Below are positions 1-8,875 of a DNA stretch of 64,000 bases, piece by piece. The position numbers and the translations under genes were made by a program. The stretch's first letter is position 1, and every line of letters starts with the position of its first letter. The notes under the pieces are model-generated. The model was not told the origin of the DNA, did no database searches, and saw nothing but the letters and a program-made list of their open reading frames with translations. Origin of the DNA: Bacteroides sp. M10 (GTDB lineage: Bacteria > Bacteroidota > Bacteroidia > Bacteroidales > Bacteroidaceae); NCBI RefSeq assembly GCF_014334015.1, contig NZ_CP060488.1, positions 1,322,501 to 1,386,500 of the forward strand. The letters run 5' to 3'.

Positions 1-27
1 ACTAGCTCCAGATTCGGTGATTCTTCT

Positions 28-780
28 TTAAGAGAAGAAACAACCACCGTTAATATCAATATTCGTACCTGTCAGGTAAGAAGATTCGGAGCAAGCCAGG
101 AAGCAAACCAGTTCGGCAACTTCATCAGCAGTTCCCTCACGACGCAATGCGTAAGAGCCTTTCATACGTTCACGATTCTCCGGTGTATTGAAGCGGTCGT
201 GGAACGAAGTAGCAATCGTACCCGGACAGATAGCGTTGCAGCGGATTCCTTGAGGACCGAGTTCTTTGGCCATAGAGCGAGTGAATGTCATTACGGCACC
301 TTTGGCAGTTGCATACATGGAAGCTCCGTTGCCACCGCCGTCGCGGGCAGCCAATGAAGAGAAGTTTACGATAGAACCACCCTCCGGCATCATCGGAACT
401 ACCTCACGGGTACAAAGGAATACGGAACGCATATTGACATCCATCAGGAAGTCATACCAGTCTTCATCCTGTTCGGTGATTTTCTTACGGCCTACGATTC
501 CGCCTACTACATTTACCAATACATCTACCTTGTCGCCAAAAGCCTTGTTGCACTCTGCAAAAAGATTCTTCACCGCAGCAGCTTTCGTCATATCACCCTG
601 AACAGCGATTGCTTCACCACCCACGTTTTTAATCAATGCCAGTGTTTCCTGTGCATCGGCTTCATTATCAAAATAGTTCAAACAAACTTTAGCGCCTTCT
701 GCGGCTAATTTTACAGATATTGCGCGACCCAGGTCACGTGCACCACCAGTTACAATAGCAACTTTTCCTTCTAATTTCAT
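28..780 (-). CDS. SDR-family oxidoreductase, probable DEH reductase of the alginate pathway
   Basis: Probable cytoplasmic NAD(P)H-dependent reductase that turns 4-deoxy-L-erythro-5-hexoseulose uronate (DEH) into 2-keto-3-deoxygluconate. The 250 residues cover a full classical SDR: a cofactor loop at residues 11-18 (TGGARDLG), an NVVGG motif at 90-94 in place of NNAG, and the catalytic set Asn116, Ser141/142, Tyr156 and Lys160. The middle glycine of the usual TGxxxGxG loop is Asp16. It is the last gene of the eight-gene alginate operon, 22 bp after the MFS transporter gene, and the pathway context gives the substrate. The fold is certain. The substrate is inferred, and another sugar-acid oxidoreductase cannot be excluded. 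No KDG kinase or KDPG aldolase is in the window; they could lie beyond the left edge. Confidence 0.85.
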   Translation of the reverse strand: MKLEGKVAIVTGGARDLGRAISVKLAAEGAKVCLNYFDNEADAQETLALIKNVGGEAIAVQGDMTKAAAVKNLFAECNKAFGDKVDVLVNVVGGIVGRKKITEQDEDWYDFLMDVNMRSVFLCTREVVPMMPEGGSIVNFSSLAARDGGGNGASMYATAKGAVMTFTRSMAKELGPQGIRCNAICPGTIATSFHDRFNTPENRERMKGSYALRREGTADEVAELVCFLACSESSYLTGTNIDINGGCFFS

Positions 781-802
781 AATTGTCTTTTTTAAAATAC
801 GT

Positions 803-2269
803 TTATTTATTGATTTGTTTAATCTCTCCTACTGTCAGGAAGATGGAGCACAACGATAGTGGTACCAAAGCTCCCAACAGGCTGAATAATAAAATCCAGT
901 TTGTAATATAGCTGGCAAAAAGAATAGCCAGAATTGTACCCAACACGGCCGAAGCACCTCCAAGACCTGCTAGAGAACCTACGGACTTGCCGCTATGCAA
1001 ATCGCTCGGAATGGTCTGCAAGTTCGTCATGAAGAACTGGAAGCCTCCCAATACCAGTGCCATAAAGAGAATGGCAACCGGAGCCGTGGTAGACATGATA
1101 GCTGCCAGAATGGACGGAATGATTATAAATCCACCAATCAGCATGGCTGCTTTGCGGGCATAGTTCACAGTCTTTCCACGGTTTATCAGCCAACCGGAAT
1201 ACCAGCCCCCGGCAACACTTCCCAAAGCCGCGCCCACATAAGGCACCCAGGCAGAGAACGCCACCTCTTTTATATTCAGATGGAATACGTCAGCAAGATA
1301 AAGCGGCAGGAAGGTTACAAACATCCACCAGATAGGGTCGAGGAAGAATCGGCCGAGAATGACAGACCAGTTCTTTTTCACGCGCAACAGTTCGCCCCAG
1401 CTCTTTCCTTTATCTTCTGTCTTTATCTCCTTTTCGGGCTGACCGCTTAGAATATAAGTACGCTCTTTTTCCGTAATCCAGGGATGCTCTTTCGGAGTTG
1501 CCTTATTGATTATCAACCAGGGAATCAGCCAAATCAATCCCAATCCACCGACTACAATGAAAGTCAGTTTCCAGCCAAAGGCGATGAACAGCATCAGAAT
1601 GATAATCGGAGCAAGAATGGAACCGATGGAAGCTGCCGCTCCAAACAATCCCTGTGCAAAAGCACGTTCTTTCTGCGGGAACCATTCGGCATTACTTTTC
1701 GTAGTGCCCGGCCATGGGCCGGCTTCACCCAAGCCCAACATCATCCGGAAAAAGGTCAGTGAGAAGATTCCTCTGGAAAGAGAGGCCAGCGCATCCGCCG
1801 CTCCCCATACCAGCACACTCCAGAAGAAACCTTTCCGGCATCCAATTTTATCGTACAACTTGCCGGAGACAAGTTGGCTGATGCCGTATGCAATCATAAA
1901 GAAAATCGTAATCAGGCCGAGAATGTCTTTCGCTTTCTGCGACGCATCGGGATCGTTACGGTCTATCAGACCGAGGTCGATGGCGATACCCTCGCGATTG
2001 GTGACAAAGGTGACTCCGTTCTTCTCTTTCATCTGCACATTGGCTACGCTGACCGAATCGCGGTTTCCGTTGGCGGCTGTCAGGATATACTGGTCGCCCA
2101 CCAATGCGGCGTGGTTGCCTTTATCGCTCAACGCCTCCGCCTCGGGCAGAAGACGATAGTCGATATTAGCCACCCACATATAGTTGAGCGTGCCTCTATC
2201 CAGATAATTGATGATGGTTATCAACATGATTAATCCGATAACCACCCATCTAAGTCCTTTTACTTTCAT
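803..2269 (-). CDS. MFS hexuronate-type transporter with an enlarged first periplasmic loop
   Basis: Inner-membrane transporter of the anion:cation symporter (ExuT-like) branch of the MFS, probably importing the unsaturated or 4-deoxy uronate made by the alginate lyases. TM1 lies at about residues 9-30 and ends with the branch's NYLDRGTLNY-type motif. The loop motif GKLYDKIGCRKG follows TM2 at about 137-148, and an EAGPWPG stretch lies at about 182-188. Between TM1 and TM2 are roughly 85 residues, where relatives usually have about 30. This extra hydrophilic segment contains the word VGDQYILTAANGNRDSV and should face the periplasm. The gene starts 4 bp after the cupin stop codon. A family-level call is safe; the exact substrate is inferred from neighbours. 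Confidence 0.85.
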   Translation of the reverse strand: MKVKGLRWVVIGLIMLITIINYLDRGTLNYMWVANIDYRLLPEAEALSDKGNHAALVGDQYILTAANGNRDSVSVANVQMKEKNGVTFVTNREGIAIDLGLIDRNDPDASQKAKDILGLITIFFMIAYGISQLVSGKLYDKIGCRKGFFWSVLVWGAADALASLSRGIFSLTFFRMMLGLGEAGPWPGTTKSNAEWFPQKERAFAQGLFGAAASIGSILAPIIILMLFIAFGWKLTFIVVGGLGLIWLIPWLIINKATPKEHPWITEKERTYILSGQPEKEIKTEDKGKSWGELLRVKKNWSVILGRFFLDPIWWMFVTFLPLYLADVFHLNIKEVAFSAWVPYVGAALGSVAGGWYSGWLINRGKTVNYARKAAMLIGGFIIIPSILAAIMSTTAPVAILFMALVLGGFQFFMTNLQTIPSDLHSGKSVGSLAGLGGASAVLGTILAILFASYITNWILLFSLLGALVPLSLCSIFLTVGEIKQINK

Positions 2270-2273
2270 GCGC

Positions 2274-2618
2274 CTAGAGGTTTAAGAAGTCTGCACGCAC
2301 GGGACTAAAAGTATCAATCAGAATACCAGCTTCCAGGCAAACGCATCCGTGCCATTCATCCGGTGCTACGTAATAACCATCTCCGGCAGAAAGAATCTCT
2401 TTCTTATCGCCGATGGTGAGTTCGAATTTGCCGCTCACCACGTAAGTGGCCTGGCTGTGATAATGCTCGTGCATGGTTCCTACCGCACCTTTATCAAATT
2501 TCACTTTGACCATCATCAACTGTCCGTCATACGCCATAATCTGACGATTGACACCCGGAGCGGGGTTTTCCCACTTCAAATCTTTCTCAAACTGAAAAGT
2601 TTCACTACATGTTTTCAT
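2274..2618 (-). CDS. kdgF: KdgF-type cupin that linearises unsaturated uronates
   Basis: Small single-domain cupin of 114 residues without a signal peptide, so cytoplasmic. KdgF proteins convert the 4,5-unsaturated monouronate released by exolytic lyases into the linear ketone taken by the reductase. The metal site is visible as His50, His52, His54 and Gln56 in the first cupin motif and His90 in the second (PDEWHG). The length matches KdgF of pectin and alginate clusters. It sits between PL17, which would make the substrate, and the transporter and SDR genes, which handle the same molecule and its product. Spacing is 26 bp to PL17 and 4 bp to the MFS gene, so it is co-transcribed. A generic cupin is the alternative, but the context is strong. 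Confidence 0.85.
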   Translation of the reverse strand: MKTCSETFQFEKDLKWENPAPGVNRQIMAYDGQLMMVKVKFDKGAVGTMHEHYHSQATYVVSGKFELTIGDKKEILSAGDGYYVAPDEWHGCVCLEAGILIDTFSPVRADFLNL

Positions 2619-2644
2619 ACTTTCTATCTATTAATGGTTTGTTC

Positions 2645-4852
2645 TCATTTGGCAAAAACTCCGCAACGACCGTTCCAGTCGTAATTCTTTCCTTCGACGG
2701 ACAAGTGATGTTTATTCTCTTTGCTGTCTTCTGCGTTGGCCAGACAGAGTGTTACGGAATGTCCACCTTTATATATAGCTTTGATAACGGTGTATTCGGC
2801 CGTATCCATCACCACTTTCACTTCCTCGCAGGAGGATGTCAGATTGTTGGAAGTCTCCATCACTACGTCATAATCTCCATGCGTTTCGATGGAAGTAGCA
2901 AACGTGTGATTCTTCTGTTCTTTTTCTCTGATTAGAAACGCTGTCTCGTTTCGCAAATTGAAATCCGGATCATTAGCTCCCAGGCGAAGCATCTTTAGTT
3001 CTGTCTGGGGAGTGGTGGCCGCACTAATGGTATAGAGGCGGTTGTCCTTGACAAAAGTGAAACTGGAGGTGTTCGTTTTCTCATTCTGTCCCCAGGCTTC
3101 CAGCCACAGATGCTGATAACCGTTCTTTGTTCCGAGGGTTTGCAATCCGTTGCTTGCTTTGGTATATGGGAAATTCAAAGAAACGAAGTGCCCGTTATAC
3201 CATAGCGGATAGTCGTATTGGTGTTCCTTGTCGGAGTTAGCCTGCAACACGTCCAGTATCAGCGGGAATTGCAGGAAAGGAGTAGTCACATACACTAATG
3301 TACGTTTCATTTCCACTCCAGAATATGCATTGGTTTCTTTGGCTACCATCACTTGGAAATGATCTCCGTTGAAATCACTGTAAATGATGTCCGAATGATA
3401 ACGGGAAGACACTTTTATATCGCCACCGAAATTAGACGTTTCATCGACCACCAGTGTGTTGTGTGCAATGGTCTGTTTGGCAAACGATTCGTTCTCACGT
3501 GTGTAATGTCCCTTATTCTTGGCTTCGATATTGAGAAAACGAGAAGCTCCGTAATCTGTCAGAATCTCGTTTCCATTATCGTAATAGGCCATTGTGAGTT
3601 TATCGTAATGTCCGTGGCTAAGGCCATGAGAAGTGGCTTTCAGGGTCAGGGCACTATTCAGTTTAGGGTCTGTCGAGCGAATCACGGCAATGCCTCCCTC
3701 GTCTCCTTTGCGTCCGTCGCGGAACACACTGCTGCGATATACGATTGGAGCAGCTTCGCCACGGGCAATATCACGGGCTACCCGGAAACCACCGATTGTA
3801 GGCAGATAAGTATGCTGGTATTCGTTCGCTACGGAGAGCAATGATTTATCCGACGGATGGACATTGTATAGAATATCTGCAGCGTAAACCAGTTCCTGTG
3901 CAGAAAGTCCTTTCAGCAGGGCATCGTTGATGTGGAAGAATTCTCCCTCATAAGATAGCTGTATTAACGTGGAAAGTGCTTTTGAGAGTATGCTGTCGCG
4001 ATAGCTGAAGATTTTCAGCTCCGGCAGTTTGTTTTCAATGCATTGGGCGAAGATGACGAAAGGCCAGATGGCATAACGTTGATAGTAGGCCCCCTCTGTG
4101 AAATAGCCATCGGGAGAGAATAGATAATCCATTTGACGGATGAATCCTCCGTGTTTGCCTGTTTCGTCGGAGCCATAAAGGGCTTTCTTCACGTAATCTT
4201 CACGATTCATGGCGAAACCAATCATACCTACGGCAGCCGTAGCCCAGGTGGCATGATTATGCATCTTGTTGAAAGTCTTATTGTTTGCATGGTTATCGCC
4301 CATACCATCCATGATGAAGTCCGCCATTGGGGCAAACAGATTCTTTTCGATGGTGGTGCGCTGCTTGGCCGAGAGTGTATGATAGATGCAATCGTATGCT
4401 ACTGCTGTATGTACCAGCCATACACTTTCATTCAGTGTCTGCCAGAACAGGCGTCCGGGAACAGGGGAAAGTGATACGGGATGGAAACTCAATGTAGGAT
4501 AGAGCTTTGCATAGGCTTCCAGCATATCTGCTACGTAACGGGCGTATTTCTTGTCACCGGTCAGCTGATAGGCAACTCCGCAATGAAACATGGCATAATA
4601 GTTCGACTTATGCTGTTCGTGTACCACCCCGCCACCGCCATCTGTCGGAACGGGAACGGGGATAGGAGAATTCAACGCTGCGTCGGCTGCGCTCAATACT
4701 TCCGAGAGCGTTTTATCGAATGCAGGCACGGTTCCCTTTCCTTCCCTCATCTCGTTCACTTCTTCCTGTGTGAAAAGAAGAGACGGATGTTGGGCAAACG
4801 AAAGGAGACATCCTCCTAAGACCATGAATATACAAATAATAAGTTTTCTCAT
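2645..4852 (-). CDS. PL17 exolytic oligoalginate lyase
   Basis: Oligoalginate lyase that trims unsaturated monouronates from oligoalginates by beta-elimination. The 735 residues have the PL17 layout: an N-terminal alpha/alpha toroid (about 25-360) and a C-terminal heparinase II/III-like beta-sandwich. Expected catalytic residues are present: Asn199-His200 (MHNHATW), Tyr257 (GAYYQRY), His413 (LSHGHYDKL) and Tyr450. These lie at nearly the same numbers as in the characterised enzyme Alg17c (Asn201, His202, Tyr258, His413, Tyr450). The N-terminus carries a signal. A lipobox-like LGGC ends at Cys15, but cleavage after SFA at residue 20 is equally possible, so periplasm versus lipoprotein is open. 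It follows PL6 by 36 bp and precedes the cupin by 26 bp. Confidence 0.92.
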   Translation of the reverse strand: MRKLIICIFMVLGGCLLSFAQHPSLLFTQEEVNEMREGKGTVPAFDKTLSEVLSAADAALNSPIPVPVPTDGGGGVVHEQHKSNYYAMFHCGVAYQLTGDKKYARYVADMLEAYAKLYPTLSFHPVSLSPVPGRLFWQTLNESVWLVHTAVAYDCIYHTLSAKQRTTIEKNLFAPMADFIMDGMGDNHANNKTFNKMHNHATWATAAVGMIGFAMNREDYVKKALYGSDETGKHGGFIRQMDYLFSPDGYFTEGAYYQRYAIWPFVIFAQCIENKLPELKIFSYRDSILSKALSTLIQLSYEGEFFHINDALLKGLSAQELVYAADILYNVHPSDKSLLSVANEYQHTYLPTIGGFRVARDIARGEAAPIVYRSSVFRDGRKGDEGGIAVIRSTDPKLNSALTLKATSHGLSHGHYDKLTMAYYDNGNEILTDYGASRFLNIEAKNKGHYTRENESFAKQTIAHNTLVVDETSNFGGDIKVSSRYHSDIIYSDFNGDHFQVMVAKETNAYSGVEMKRTLVYVTTPFLQFPLILDVLQANSDKEHQYDYPLWYNGHFVSLNFPYTKASNGLQTLGTKNGYQHLWLEAWGQNEKTNTSSFTFVKDNRLYTISAATTPQTELKMLRLGANDPDFNLRNETAFLIREKEQKNHTFATSIETHGDYDVVMETSNNLTSSCEEVKVVMDTAEYTVIKAIYKGGHSVTLCLANAEDSKENKHHLSVEGKNYDWNGRCGVFAK

Positions 4853-4888
4853 CTAATCATTATTTTCTTGTTCCACTTACGATTACGG

Positions 4889-7165
4889 TTATTGCGGAAG
4901 CGAATTCTTTTTCAAACCAATAGAGAGTTTTTCCAATTCGCTGCCCGGCACTGGAGTATAATTGTATGCGTCGGCATTGATATATGCGGGACGGATATTA
5001 TACATTTTTCCTTGTATAGCTTGGGAAGTGGTAGTTACCATTCTGCCGGAGTTCCACAGGTTACAGTTGGCTATGCGAACTTTCTCCCAGGTGGCCTCAT
5101 CCAAACGGATGGTTGCTCCTCCGCGTCCGCTGTTGTCAAAATTACAATTCTCTACTGTCAGTACTTGTGGACCAATCAGGCGCATCACGCTTCCACGCTC
5201 TTTGTTACAACAGTCTGCGAAATTACAATGTCTGATAGTGATATAAGGGCCAGCCGTACTTTCATCACTTCCTCCACGATAAATATTAATAGGTAAACCC
5301 AGCAAACGATAGAAAGAACAGTTTTCAATCAGCATATCATCCGCATTGTAACGACCGATATCGTCTTTCTCGGCGGCATAGTTGATGGCATCTCCAGATA
5401 AGTCGCGGAAAAAGCAGTTTTTGATTGTCACACTCTTGGCGAAAGTGGCTTTCGTTCCTTTGATGGCAAAGAAGCCGCCCTCTCCGAAGTTCTGAAATTC
5501 GCAACCGTCTACTGTCAGTGTATAAGGTTGTATCATATCGATGGCTGTAGAAATTCCCGCTTTAGCCAAGGCTTTACCGGGTTCCAGCACTCCGTCAAAT
5601 GCGATATTCTCAATAATCAGTTCACCACCGTCGGCGATGGTTACCATGTTATCCGGTTTCTCTCCGTTGAAACGAACCAACGGTTTATTGGCTGCGTTGG
5701 CAGCGCGAATTGTCAGCGGTTTATCGATGAACATGGCGCTTTGGATAGGATAGGTACCCTTAGCCAGAACAATAATCCCACCCGGTTCTGCTGAACGAAT
5801 GATTTCAGAAAGATCAGTTCCCGGAGCTGCGTTGTATTCCTTATGAGTCTTTGCAGATGGTTGCGCTACCCGGTTTTCAAACCAGGAAGCACCTTTATCC
5901 TTACGTATTGCGGCCTGATCCGGCAACTGGGGAGCCTTTAGTTTCTCCGTAGTAAATCCCGGAGCCGAATAGTTCTTTGCCAGTTGCACTTTATTGCCTT
6001 TGAACTGAATACCTGATACATCATCAACGGCTATGTAAGGCTGAGACAGTTCCTTATTTATTATGATATTATCCGTAAAGCTCACATTGTCCGGTGCAAG
6101 GGTACGTTCCATGTCTTTGCCTGTGCCGAATTCGATATTTGTACAGTCTACGAAAGTATTACGGTACATCTTCACGTCAACTACCTGGCAATAACGGTTA
6201 GGCAATGAATTAGGTACGGCATCCATCACTCCCAAAGCAGAGAAGAAACGGGTTCCTGCCAGACCGACCAAAGTATTGTCATAAATCTGATGTCCGGCAT
6301 TGACTACGCGAATACCGCCTGTGTTACGGAGCCCGTTGCCAATAAACAGGTTATTATTAACCGTGTTACGGTCACCGTGTCGCAGTGCTACTACTCCCTC
6401 GCATTCTAGCAAGATATTGTTCCGAATCACATTATCGCTGGATTTTATAGAGATTACTTCCACTTCGCCGGAACAGCGTTCGAACAGGTTATTTTCAATT
6501 ATTGTGTTCGAGGAACTGTATGCCTGTTGGGAAGTTCCCACACGCATGGTTTCCGCACCGTTCGAACCGTACACCGGCCTCTCTCCGAAATAATTATGGT
6601 CTATCTGATGATGATTTTCCAGACAACGTTCATCGTTGAGGATGACAATCAAGGTCACCCCCAAATTAAGTTTTCCTGTCAATGAGCAATGATCTACACG
6701 GTTATGACGACCATAAAGCAAGATATAGCTGTAAGCCTGGTCCCGACGGGACGGATTGAATCCGTCTATCACACAATTTGTCAGGCGACAGTGATTGGCC
6801 AGTTCCTGTCCGTTGCGGAATTCTATCACAGAACCTTTGGGAGCGTATCCATCTGTAAAATGTAATCCATCGACAGACATCCACTCTCCTGCTATCCACA
6901 AAGTAGAGCCTCCCTCAATTTTTACTTTTCCAGGATTCAAGGCTTCTATCTTGATAGGAGCTTTCTCGGTTCCCTTACCTGTCCACTTCAACTGCATGTC
7001 TTTATACTGACCATCTTTGATATAAATCTGGTCACCCGGTTGTGCTGTCTTCAGGCAGGAAGCTACTTCGGGAAGTGTCACATCATATCTCTTTGCAAAA
7101 GAGGTGAAGGGAAGCCCGATAAGTAAGGAGGCTATAATCGCTTTATGTATCTTTCGTGTCATCAT
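4889..7165 (-). CDS. PL6 alginate lyase, two parallel beta-helix domains
   Basis: Polysaccharide lyase family 6 (chondroitinase B/alginate lyase fold), predicted to cleave alginate or oligoalginate in the periplasm. The signal peptide has the form ASLLIGLPFTSFA and is cleaved before KRYD, with no lipobox. The first beta-helix (about 27-400) carries the PL6 signature: Glu205 (NGAETMRVG), Glu234 and Glu236 (CSGEVEV) for the calcium site, catalytic base Lys241 (ISIKSSDN) and acid Arg262 (LRHGDRN). The Glu236-Lys241 and Lys241-Arg262 spacings of 5 and 21 match the characterised PL6 enzyme AlyGC. A second helix-rich half (about 440-758) gives the long two-domain form of the family. The gap to the upstream IPT protein gene is 3 bp, so translation may be coupled. 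Confidence 0.93.
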   Translation of the reverse strand: MMTRKIHKAIIASLLIGLPFTSFAKRYDVTLPEVASCLKTAQPGDQIYIKDGQYKDMQLKWTGKGTEKAPIKIEALNPGKVKIEGGSTLWIAGEWMSVDGLHFTDGYAPKGSVIEFRNGQELANHCRLTNCVIDGFNPSRRDQAYSYILLYGRHNRVDHCSLTGKLNLGVTLIVILNDERCLENHHQIDHNYFGERPVYGSNGAETMRVGTSQQAYSSSNTIIENNLFERCSGEVEVISIKSSDNVIRNNILLECEGVVALRHGDRNTVNNNLFIGNGLRNTGGIRVVNAGHQIYDNTLVGLAGTRFFSALGVMDAVPNSLPNRYCQVVDVKMYRNTFVDCTNIEFGTGKDMERTLAPDNVSFTDNIIINKELSQPYIAVDDVSGIQFKGNKVQLAKNYSAPGFTTEKLKAPQLPDQAAIRKDKGASWFENRVAQPSAKTHKEYNAAPGTDLSEIIRSAEPGGIIVLAKGTYPIQSAMFIDKPLTIRAANAANKPLVRFNGEKPDNMVTIADGGELIIENIAFDGVLEPGKALAKAGISTAIDMIQPYTLTVDGCEFQNFGEGGFFAIKGTKATFAKSVTIKNCFFRDLSGDAINYAAEKDDIGRYNADDMLIENCSFYRLLGLPINIYRGGSDESTAGPYITIRHCNFADCCNKERGSVMRLIGPQVLTVENCNFDNSGRGGATIRLDEATWEKVRIANCNLWNSGRMVTTTSQAIQGKMYNIRPAYINADAYNYTPVPGSELEKLSIGLKKNSLPQ

Positions 7166-7168
7166 TGG

Positions 7169-8866
7169 TTATTGAACTTTTGAGTAATCGTAGTCTTTCT
7201 TCTGCCAGTACATATCAAATTCAATGGAACTGGATGAAGGAGCATTGGTGTTATTGTACATTTTAAAGTCAATCGTCTTTATATGCAGTAGTCCAATACG
7301 TTTCACGTTATCAGCGACATTAGACGTCGAACCATTTACATTATAATATAATATAAGCAAGACGGCACCTACATTCACTTTTTGCTCTTTTCCCACTTCA
7401 AAAATACCAGGTGCCCATACATCTGTGTTTATTGATGTTTTCATGCTCGAAATGCTAAATCCACGACAAGTTTTAGCTTCAATATCTATCGGGAAGGTAG
7501 TTTCATCAATATTATCCAACGTACCGTTTTTCACTTCATCTATCAATGCTTTATAACCGGACTTAGTTGGGTCTAAGTATAAGAAAGTCAATACCGGAGT
7601 ACCATAACAGTTTCCATTGATTCCTGGCACCCTATTCTCATCTGCCGAATTATTTATCATATAAAAATTCTTCAACTGTCCATTAGAACCCGCCGGGCTA
7701 TTGATTTGCAATGTTCCTGCATTAACACCCGAGAAGAAGAAATAAGGATTCACAGAATTATATTCACTTTCAGAGACAGCCGGTTTATTATTTGCAGAAC
7801 AAGTTGCAGCCTTGTATTGGTAAGATATTGGATCTACTTTTGTTCTCCAATCCGCATTTGCATACACCAATCCTGTTTCCGGAGAGAAGAATGAAGATAA
7901 TTCTTCTACGTCACGGCCTTGTGCATATACTTTCTTGTTCTCCCAGAAATAAACGAAAGGCACTTTGACTACAAATGCATCTGTCAGAGTATGCACCTCA
8001 CGTCCGTCAAAATAAGAAATCTTCAATGCCATCGTATTATCTCCATCCACATAGTTTTCCGACGAAGGTACGGCAAATTTCAGTTCATTCTCTGTTTGAA
8101 GAGCAATATTACATTCAATGGTTCCCAATATTACTTTATCAATCTTATTCAAATAAGTACCATTCAGAACGACTATATCTCCTATGTTTGCAGGTTCAAA
8201 AGAAGAAGTAGTAACATTCGGTTCATAACGTGCCACGGTCATCTGTGGTGCAGATTCAATCGGAGTTTCCACCTGTGACGTACCATTGAAATATCTGAAT
8301 GTAATAGCAGCTTTATCACTTTCTACATAAGGAATCTTCACTAAGATTTCATCCTCATTCTGCGAAAGTATGCTAGCCTCGTTTCCAGTAGTATGTCCTT
8401 CAGCTGTAAAAAGCACAGCACTGATTACGTTCATATGGGAACCTGAAATCAACAGTTTATTACCCATCTCTACCTCGGTAGGCATTCCCGTTGAGGAAAT
8501 AGTGGGAGCCGGATATTCAATGGTAAAATTGCCTTCTGAAACTCCTTCGCCAACTGAATTACTTAATACAATTTTTCCGCTCTTTGCATTACCGGTCACT
8601 TTGAGTGATAAACGCTCATTGGACACTTTTTGAAGTATCATGACTTTTTCTCCTCCAATTGTCGCACTGACCACATCGTCCAGATACTCTCCGGTAACTA
8701 CGATTTCACTTCCGATACTTCCACTCTCCGGTGAGAAAGATACGATTTGTGGCGCACTGACCACAACGTCTTTCATGGATATAGAATCACAACTGGTCCA
8801 AAAGATAACACATGCAAATAAGGATGCAAGGCTCCATTTTCTATATTGTTTCATATTCGTATTCAT
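7169..8866 (-). CDS. IPT/TIG-repeat surface lipoprotein, probable alginate-binding SGBP
   Basis: Probable surface glycan-binding protein in the position after SusC and SusD usually taken by SusE-like proteins. The lipoprotein signal ends at FWTSC, with Cys26 as the acylated residue. Three IPT/TIG immunoglobulin-like repeats follow at about 38-117, 118-208 and 210-305, each with the xIxSxxPxxGxxGxxVxxxG pattern. A C-terminal domain (about 305-565) rich in aromatics, Asn and Ser should carry the ligand site; I do not recognise it. The start could also be Met5, which gives a tighter signal peptide. It is separated from SusD by 9 bp and from PL6 by 3 bp. No catalytic motif is visible. Binding of alginate is inferred from the operon alone. 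Confidence 0.8.
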   Translation of the reverse strand: MNTNMKQYRKWSLASLFACVIFWTSCDSISMKDVVVSAPQIVSFSPESGSIGSEIVVTGEYLDDVVSATIGGEKVMILQKVSNERLSLKVTGNAKSGKIVLSNSVGEGVSEGNFTIEYPAPTISSTGMPTEVEMGNKLLISGSHMNVISAVLFTAEGHTTGNEASILSQNEDEILVKIPYVESDKAAITFRYFNGTSQVETPIESAPQMTVARYEPNVTTSSFEPANIGDIVVLNGTYLNKIDKVILGTIECNIALQTENELKFAVPSSENYVDGDNTMALKISYFDGREVHTLTDAFVVKVPFVYFWENKKVYAQGRDVEELSSFFSPETGLVYANADWRTKVDPISYQYKAATCSANNKPAVSESEYNSVNPYFFFSGVNAGTLQINSPAGSNGQLKNFYMINNSADENRVPGINGNCYGTPVLTFLYLDPTKSGYKALIDEVKNGTLDNIDETTFPIDIEAKTCRGFSISSMKTSINTDVWAPGIFEVGKEQKVNVGAVLLILYYNVNGSTSNVADNVKRIGLLHIKTIDFKMYNNTNAPSSSSIEFDMYWQKKDYDYSKVQ

Positions 8867-8875
8867 TTTAAGAGA

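Noticed and set aside
21..39. Hairpin TTCTTCT / AGAAGAA over the SDR stop codon, considered as the operon terminator
   Set aside because: The stem is short and AT-rich, there is no T-run in the minus-strand direction, and the operon may continue to the left of the window.
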